DNA of 64,000 bases, taken from assembly GCF_002836475.1 (NCBI RefSeq), contig NZ_PJBJ01000030.1, positions 1 to 64,000 on the forward strand, written 5' to 3'. The notes below the pieces were generated by a model. That model saw nothing but the letters and a program-made list of their open reading frames with translations, had not been told where the DNA came from and did not search any database. The translations under genes and the position numbers were made by a program. Below, in pieces: positions 60,401 to 64,000 of the stretch; position 1 is the first letter of the stretch, and the number at the start of each line of letters is the position of its first letter. Source of the DNA: Flavobacterium sp. ALD4. GTDB taxonomy: Bacteria; Bacteroidota; Bacteroidia; Flavobacteriales; Flavobacteriaceae.

Positions 60401-60495
60401 TTTAAATCATGGGTATATATCGTTGACTTTTGTGCCGACACAGAAAAGGATGCAACAAAAACCAGTAAAAAGAGAAGCCAGGAAAGTTTACGCAT
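57481..60495 (-). CDS. Large tetratricopeptide-repeat protein
   Basis: A 1004-residue protein with a Sec signal peptide (MRKLSWLLFLLVFVASFSVS, ending AQ). The rest is almost wholly TPR units, for example DYYQLGYAHYKQSDFENAIS near 280, NAYYHLGESYLKLDKKQEAL near 315 and YYLGFIAYEGDDYKEATKYF near 180, with at least a dozen helix pairs. The repeats would form a long superhelix in the periplasm or on the inner face of the outer membrane and act as a scaffold. The partner is not identified; the barrel protein two genes downstream is the best candidate by context. Confidence 0.9.
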   Translation of the reverse strand: MRKLSWLLFLLVFVASFSVSAQKSTIYTHDLKDFNKALLLFNDGQFASAQIIFEKVKSETNDDELKSDCSYYDATCAIRMNQANADMLMERFVSDYPTSAKSNQAFIEVAHYYFDQGNYPQALQWFEKVNESQLSASDRDKFNFQKGYSFFNSKNKKEATTYLNKVVNSQEYGSQAKYYLGFIAYEGDDYKEATKYFDAVSGEDKYKEKLSYYQADMNFKLGNFQKAIELGEKAMAKSNAIEKSELNKIIGESYFNLKKYQQSIPYLAAYKGKKGRWNNTDYYQLGYAHYKQSDFENAISQFNKIINGKDFVAQNAYYHLGESYLKLDKKQEALNAFKNASEMEFDTSIQEDASLNYAKLSYEIGNSYQSVPAVLLGFTKKYPNNASRSVVERLLIDSYISSKNYKEALFLLEKNRSPENKLVYQKVTFYRGLELYADRDYAEALKMFKKSIDGQIDLAMTARATFWKAETEYVLDDYKNASLSFRQFSGSSRASSAPEYININYNIAYAYFKLKEYDQAATYFQNQIETVKDDKVRLTDSYLRLGDCQFVTSKYWPAMEAYNKAIDMKGVDADYAFYQKAICYGFVAKNDKKIEELNSFLQLYPKSNYRDDAMYELANTYVASGKQDLALKTFDRLISEFKNGSYTAKSILRQGLIYYNSDRNADALTKFKKVASDFPKTPAALEAVSTARLIYVDGGRVAEYATWVRTLDFVAVTDVDLDNDTYESALKQFEQNNNKQAISGFMAYNASFSRGIHSLQANFYLAQAYFAEGLETKSIPNYEYVVGQPRSEFTEQSLARLSQVLLKNNDNAKAIPVLLRLENEADFPQNKVFAQSNLMKCYYDKKDYSNSVIYADKVLSNPKTDDNVKSDAQIIIARSAMQTGDETKARAGYAKLLTIAKGELAAEALYYDAYFKNKDGKFETSNTAVQKLAKNYSGYRYFGAKGLILMAKNFYGLKDSFQATYILDNVIENFTDFPDVISEAKRELDAIKTEESKTNSSIVK

Positions 60496-60773
60496 TTTAT
60501 TATTTTTTAATATTCAAATGTATCATATTCTATGGTCTATAACGAATCACCTTTCGGTTTTATTATGAACAAATTTTTTAACAAAGGCAATTTAAGCTCG
60601 TAACGGTACTTCTGCCTATCTCTGAAAATCACAAATCGTCGTACAATTGGATTCCTACGACTATCATTATTCCTTCCAGTATTTATATTCGTATCAATCC
60701 GTCTTAATACATGAAATTTATTTTGAATACCACCGTTATCTTATTACTTTTACCCAATAAACAAATGCTAATT
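60496..60773. other. Divergent intergenic region between TPR and ftsE genes
   Basis: About 280 bases. TTATTACTTTTACCC (near 60740) is the nearest thing to a -7 box for the ftsE gene, a partial match to TAnnTTTG. No other structure was recognised. Confidence 0.3.
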
Positions 60774-61457
60774 ATGTCTCAAGCTGTACTGTCTTTAAAA
60801 AACGTAACCATTTATCAAGAAGATAACGTTATTTTATCTAATATTAATTTGGAAGTAAACCATGGTGAATTCTTGTACATCATTGGAAAAACAGGATCAG
60901 GAAAGAGTAGTTTGATGAAAACGCTTTATGCTGACTTACCATTAGTAGAAGGTGAAGCACACATTGTAGACTTTGATTTAGCAACCTTAAAAGAAAATGA
61001 CATACCGTTTTTGAGAAGAAAAATAGGTATTGTATTTCAAGATTTCAAATTACTGCCGGATCGTACGATTAAAGACAATATGCTATTCGTACTCAAGGCC
61101 ACAGGATGGACCGTTAAAGAGGATATGGACAGAAAAATTGACGAGGTATTGGATAAAGTTGGTATGAAAGATTATGCCAACAAAATGCCACATCAAATCT
61201 CTGGTGGAGAACAACAACGTGTTGCCATTGCCAGAGCATTGCTTAATGACCCCGAACTTATCCTTGCTGATGAACCAACGGGAAATCTAGATCCACAAAC
61301 AAGCGCTGAAGTACTTGAAGTTTTGAGAAAAATCAACGGTAATGGAAAAACGATAATAATGGCTACCCATGATTATGCCTTGTTAATGAAATTCCCGTCG
61401 AAAACATTGAAATGCGAAGACTCTAAAATATTTGAAGTGGTTCAAAGAACGGTGTAA
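60774..61457 (+). CDS. ftsE: Cell-division ABC transporter ATP-binding protein FtsE
   Basis: A 227-residue ATPase. It has Walker [10 protein letters not shown] (about 38-46), the Q-loop in [18 protein letters not shown], the ABC signature ISGGEQQR (about 138-145), Walker [14 protein letters not shown] and the H-loop [19 protein letters not shown] is typical of FtsE, which with FtsX controls peptidoglycan hydrolases at the divisome. ftsX is not adjacent; an unlinked copy is inferred. ATG 60774 gives [16 protein letters not shown]; a start 21 codons upstream would add a hydrophobic leader unlike FtsE. Its stop overlaps the next start codon (TAATG), so it is translationally coupled to a glycosyltransferase. 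Confidence 0.88.
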   Translation: MSQAVLSLKNVTIYQEDNVILSNINLEVNHGEFLYIIGKTGSGKSSLMKTLYADLPLVEGEAHIVDFDLATLKENDIPFLRRKIGIVFQDFKLLPDRTIKDNMLFVLKATGWTVKEDMDRKIDEVLDKVGMKDYANKMPHQISGGEQQRVAIARALLNDPELILADEPTGNLDPQTSAEVLEVLRKINGNGKTIIMATHDYALLMKFPSKTLKCEDSKIFEVVQRTV

Positions 61458-62347
61458 TGCTTTCTATCCTTATTCCAATATATAATTACAATGCGTATCC
61501 TTTAGTAAAAGAATTGCATTCGCAGTGTTTGGAAGCCAAGATTGATTTTGAGATTATCTGCATTGATGATGCTTCTCAGGAGCATCATCCCAAGAACAGT
61601 GCAATTCAATTTTTATCACATTGCGTCCATAGTGAATTACCCAAAAATATCGGAAGAAGTTCCATTCGAAACTTATTAGCCTATAAATCAAAACAGGAAT
61701 GGTTGCTTTTTTTGGACTGTGACACGTTTCCTGAAAGTTCTAGTTTTATTGCTAACTACATCTACCAAATTAAAACGGCAACAAAAAAATCTTTTTTTGG
61801 CGGACTACTTTATACTAGGGAAAAACCAACTGACGAACAATTGTTACGATGGGTTTATGGGAAGAATCGAGAAGCTATTTCCTTATCTGAAAGAAAAAAA
61901 AATCCCTATAAAACAACATTCGTTTCTAATTTTGTGATACAAAAATCTGTTTTTGAAACGATTTTGTTTGATGAAAGAATCGGCACGTACGGATATGAAG
62001 ATTACACTTTTATTGCCGCTTTAAAGCATCAAAATATTGCCGTTGAGCACATCGAAAATCCAGTGTTTCATCTGAATTTAGAAACATCCGAACTATTCCT
62101 TGCAAAAACTAAAATAGCTCTTGAAACACTTTTGTCCATTTCTGAAAACAATTGCAAAGTCACAACGGAAAGCAAAATAACTAAATTGCACAAAACACTT
62201 TGCTTTTTAAAAATGGATTCTTTGGTTTCTACATTATTCCCGAGACTTCAAATAAAACTCGAAAAAAACCTTACCTCAAAAAAACCGTCTCTAATTGCAT
62301 TTGACATCTATAAAATAGGTTATTTTTGTTCCTTAAACAGCAAATAG
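61457..62347 (+). CDS. Glycosyltransferase family 2 (copy 1)
   Basis: A 296-residue GT-A fold enzyme. The start [20 protein letters not shown] is the nucleotide-binding strand, ICIDDASQEHHPK (about 34-46) the first acidic loop, and LLFLDCDTFPESSSF (about 88-102) the metal-binding D-x-D. GTYGYEDYTFIAALKHQNI near 180 holds the acidic catalytic-base region. Donor and acceptor are unknown. ATG at 61457 overlaps the ftsE stop by one base. The next glycosyltransferase starts directly after its stop. Low-G+C codon use does not differ clearly from its neighbours. Confidence 0.9.
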   Translation: MLSILIPIYNYNAYPLVKELHSQCLEAKIDFEIICIDDASQEHHPKNSAIQFLSHCVHSELPKNIGRSSIRNLLAYKSKQEWLLFLDCDTFPESSSFIANYIYQIKTATKKSFFGGLLYTREKPTDEQLLRWVYGKNREAISLSERKKNPYKTTFVSNFVIQKSVFETILFDERIGTYGYEDYTFIAALKHQNIAVEHIENPVFHLNLETSELFLAKTKIALETLLSISENNCKVTTESKITKLHKTLCFLKMDSLVSTLFPRLQIKLEKNLTSKKPSLIAFDIYKIGYFCSLNSK

Positions 62348-63274
62348 ATGCCTTTCTTTTCGGTCATAATTCCACTTTTCAATAAAGAAAATTTCATTGA
62401 AGCCACTTTAAAAAGTATCTTAAATCAAACCTTTACCGACTTTGAAGTAATCATAGTTAATGACGGCTCGACAGATAATAGTGAGAAAATAATTGCCGTA
62501 TTTAAAGATCCCAGAATTCGCAGTTTTACAAAAGTGAATACCGGAGCATCATCGGCAAGAAATTACGGAATCGAAAAAGCACAATCCAATTACATTAGCT
62601 TTATAGATGCTGACGACTATTGGTACCCTACATTTTTAGAAGAAATATTCGGAAAAATCAATCGTTTTCCTGACATCAAAGTTTTTTCAGCAGCAATAGA
62701 AATCGAAACTTCAAAAAGGACGTTTCCTGCACACTATTCAATAAAAAAAACGGGGGATTATGAAATTGTAAATTACTTTACTGCAAGTACTAAGGAAACC
62801 GTAATATGTACTTCCTGTGCTGTTTTTAACAAAACTGTTTTCGAAGAAATAGGAACTTTTGACACCTCGATAAAGAGCGGTCAAGACACGGATATGTGGA
62901 TTCGTGTTGGCTTAAAATATTCTGTTTTGTTTTCTTGGAAAATTTTAGCCAGGTATGTTTATGATGAAAATAGTTTGTCAAAAAACAAAAACTATTTAAA
63001 TACAAAAGTTGATTTTTTAAAATTTAACGAAGACGAAAAAATAAATCCCAATTTGAAAAAATTTCTTGATTTGAATCGGTTTTCGTTAGCTATAAAATAC
63101 AAATTAGCAGGAAATAAAATGCTATTTGAGAATCATTACAGCGCCATTGAGTTAAAAAATTTAGCAGTGAAAAAAAAGATTCTACTACTACTTCCCTCTT
63201 TTATTTTGAGACAACTAATTGCTTTAAAAACGGTTTTAACGAACTTCGGTTTTGGCTCATCGGTTTTTAAATAA
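62348..63274 (+). CDS. Glycosyltransferase family 2 (copy 2)
   Basis: A 308-residue GT2 enzyme: MPFFSVIIPLFNKENFIEAT at the start, VIIVNDGSTDNSEKII near 35, GASSARNYGIEKAQ near 63 and the D-x-D as FIDADDYWYP near 83. The GT2 catalytic region is SGQDTDMWIRVGL near 178 (the E/Q-D pair). After residue 220 there is a helical tail ending in a hydrophobic stretch (KKILLLLPSFILRQLIALKT), probably membrane-associated. It begins with no gap after the preceding GT2 stop. Its last 18 bases overlap the convergent cupin gene. Confidence 0.9.
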   Translation: MPFFSVIIPLFNKENFIEATLKSILNQTFTDFEVIIVNDGSTDNSEKIIAVFKDPRIRSFTKVNTGASSARNYGIEKAQSNYISFIDADDYWYPTFLEEIFGKINRFPDIKVFSAAIEIETSKRTFPAHYSIKKTGDYEIVNYFTASTKETVICTSCAVFNKTVFEEIGTFDTSIKSGQDTDMWIRVGLKYSVLFSWKILARYVYDENSLSKNKNYLNTKVDFLKFNEDEKINPNLKKFLDLNRFSLAIKYKLAGNKMLFENHYSAIELKNLAVKKKILLLLPSFILRQLIALKTVLTNFGFGSSVFK

Positions 63275-63664
63275 TTTAAACTCTTTATAATCGCGGATAT
63301 AATCAGCTTCATCAAATACAGCTGAAGACATAACCAGACAAACCGCTCCCGACGAAAAATTCTCCAATTCTCTCCAAATTCCATCTACTATCAACAATCC
63401 GATATTAGGTTTGTTAAGTGTCATTACTTTTTTGGACTTTCCATCTTTTAATACCACATCAAAGCTACCGCTTAGTGCGATTAAAAACTCTCGCTGCTCC
63501 ATATGGCAATGGCCTCCTCTTTTACTTCCGCCAGGCACATCATATAAATAATATACTCTTTTAAAATCAAAAGGAATGGTGTCTCCTTCCACTACCGAAA
63601 GATTGCCTCTACGGTCCTTGATTTTTGGAATTTCAATAAATTGAACATCATTATTAGTTGTCAT
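63257..63664 (-). CDS. FdtA/QdtA-type sugar 3,4-ketoisomerase (WxcM-like cupin)
   Basis: A 135-residue cupin. The family pattern is DRRGNLSVVEGDTIPFDFKR (about 15-34), YYLYDVPGGSKRGGHCHMEQ (about 36-55) with the metal or catalytic His residues, and SSAVFDEADYIRDYKEF at the C-terminus. FdtA-type enzymes turn dTDP-4-oxo-6-deoxyglucose into the 3-oxo sugar used for N-acetylated amino-sugars in O-antigen and S-layer glycans. The exact isomer is not determined. It starts 4 bases after the family 4 glycosyltransferase stop, so both are one operon. ATG 63664 is preferred over one 31 codons upstream inside that gene. The 3' end overlaps the opposing GT2 gene by 18 bases. Confidence 0.88.
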   Translation of the reverse strand: MTTNNDVQFIEIPKIKDRRGNLSVVEGDTIPFDFKRVYYLYDVPGGSKRGGHCHMEQREFLIALSGSFDVVLKDGKSKKVMTLNKPNIGLLIVDGIWRELENFSSGAVCLVMSSAVFDEADYIRDYKEFKLFKNR

Positions 63665-63668
63665 TGTT

Positions 63669-64000
63669 TTAGTGCAAAATGGATTCCCATTGTTTTGAAA
63701 TAGTTTCTGAAGATAAATGCGCCACACTTTTGGAGGCGTTTTTTTTACAAATAGCATACAACTCGCGATCTAAAATCATACTGTTAAAGGCAGCTGCGAG
63801 ATTAATAGCATTATAATTTTCTACTAACAAACCGTTATACTCATCGATTACTATTTCCCGTGGTCCTGAATTACAATCAACAGCTACAACCGGTGTCCCT
63901 AATGCAAGGGATTCTACAATCGACATTGGAAAACCTTCGTAATGACTTGTTAAAACCGTAAATCTCGCATTTTGAACAATAGCAAACGCATTGCTATTAA
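63669..64000 (-). CDS. Glycosyltransferase family 4, N-terminus beyond window
   Basis: The open frame enters from the right edge with NSNAFAIVQNARFTVLTSHY and continues EGFPMSIVESLALGTPVVAV, then DCNSGPREIV and DEYNGLLVEN. This is the C-terminal Rossmann domain of a GT4 (GT-B fold) retaining glycosyltransferase: the E-x7-E pair that contacts the donor nucleotide-sugar is E-G-F-P-M-S-I-V-E. The last 110 residues are present; the catalytic N-terminal domain lies outside the window. It ends 4 bases before the cupin gene and belongs to the same polysaccharide operon. Confidence 0.9.
   Translation of the reverse strand, partial: NSNAFAIVQNARFTVLTSHYEGFPMSIVESLALGTPVVAVDCNSGPREIVIDEYNGLLVENYNAINLAAAFNSMILDRELYAICKKNASKSVAHLSSETISKQWESILH

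Overview
The window reads as a chromosomal segment of a Flavobacterium-like member of the Bacteroidota. The evidence is the low G+C intergenic DNA, start codons without Shine-Dalgarno sequences, several TAnnTTTG-type -7 promoter boxes, TonB-dependent receptors, SprB-type repeats, a type IX secretion type B C-terminal domain, and many Bacteroidota-restricted families (DUF4197, DUF4856, DUF2911, PepSY_TM-like, fused SecDF). I saw no rRNA, tRNA, CRISPR array, insertion sequence or phage gene. All family names come from reading motifs by eye; no database was searched.

Left part (1-18.6 kb). A large secreted adhesin-like protein runs off the left edge. After a 900 bp gap with a triplicated terminator-like repeat comes fused isobutyryl-CoA mutase (icmF), then a divergent DUF4197 lipoprotein, purU, a VOC-fold protein and a decayed catalase gene that standard gene calling would miss. 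The most distinctive locus is a four-gene plus-strand cluster at 11.3-17.5 kb: DUF4856 lipoprotein, imelysin-like lipoprotein, HTTM multi-pass membrane protein, TonB-dependent receptor. It starts behind a promoter with an adjacent 7-3-7 palindrome and ends at a 20 bp stem terminator. I infer a metal (probably iron) acquisition system.

Middle part (18.6-53 kb). Mostly housekeeping genes: pyrF, prfA, cysK, topB, valS, an aspartate-type aminotransferase, folE, cysS, yidD, lgt, secDF, mdh, gyrB. Between them lie small accessory genes (GNAT, a 72-residue membrane protein, DUF6265 lipoprotein, FNT channel, PepSY protein, DUF1573, a retropepsin-like/PDZ protein) and a T9SS type B cargo protein. The stretch 21-25.3 kb is gene-poor and holds several inverted-repeat elements. 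Two asparagine synthetase paralogues with matching promoters flank an amidohydrolase lipoprotein at 47.8-53.2 kb.

Right part (53-64 kb). A GreA/GreB-type factor, a DUF2911 protein, then a minus-strand trio (1004-residue TPR protein, PhzF-family enzyme, TonB-receptor-like barrel). An FtsE-type ATPase is followed without gaps by two family 2 glycosyltransferases. These converge on a cupin sugar ketoisomerase and a family 4 glycosyltransferase that runs off the right edge, which suggests the border of a surface-polysaccharide cluster.
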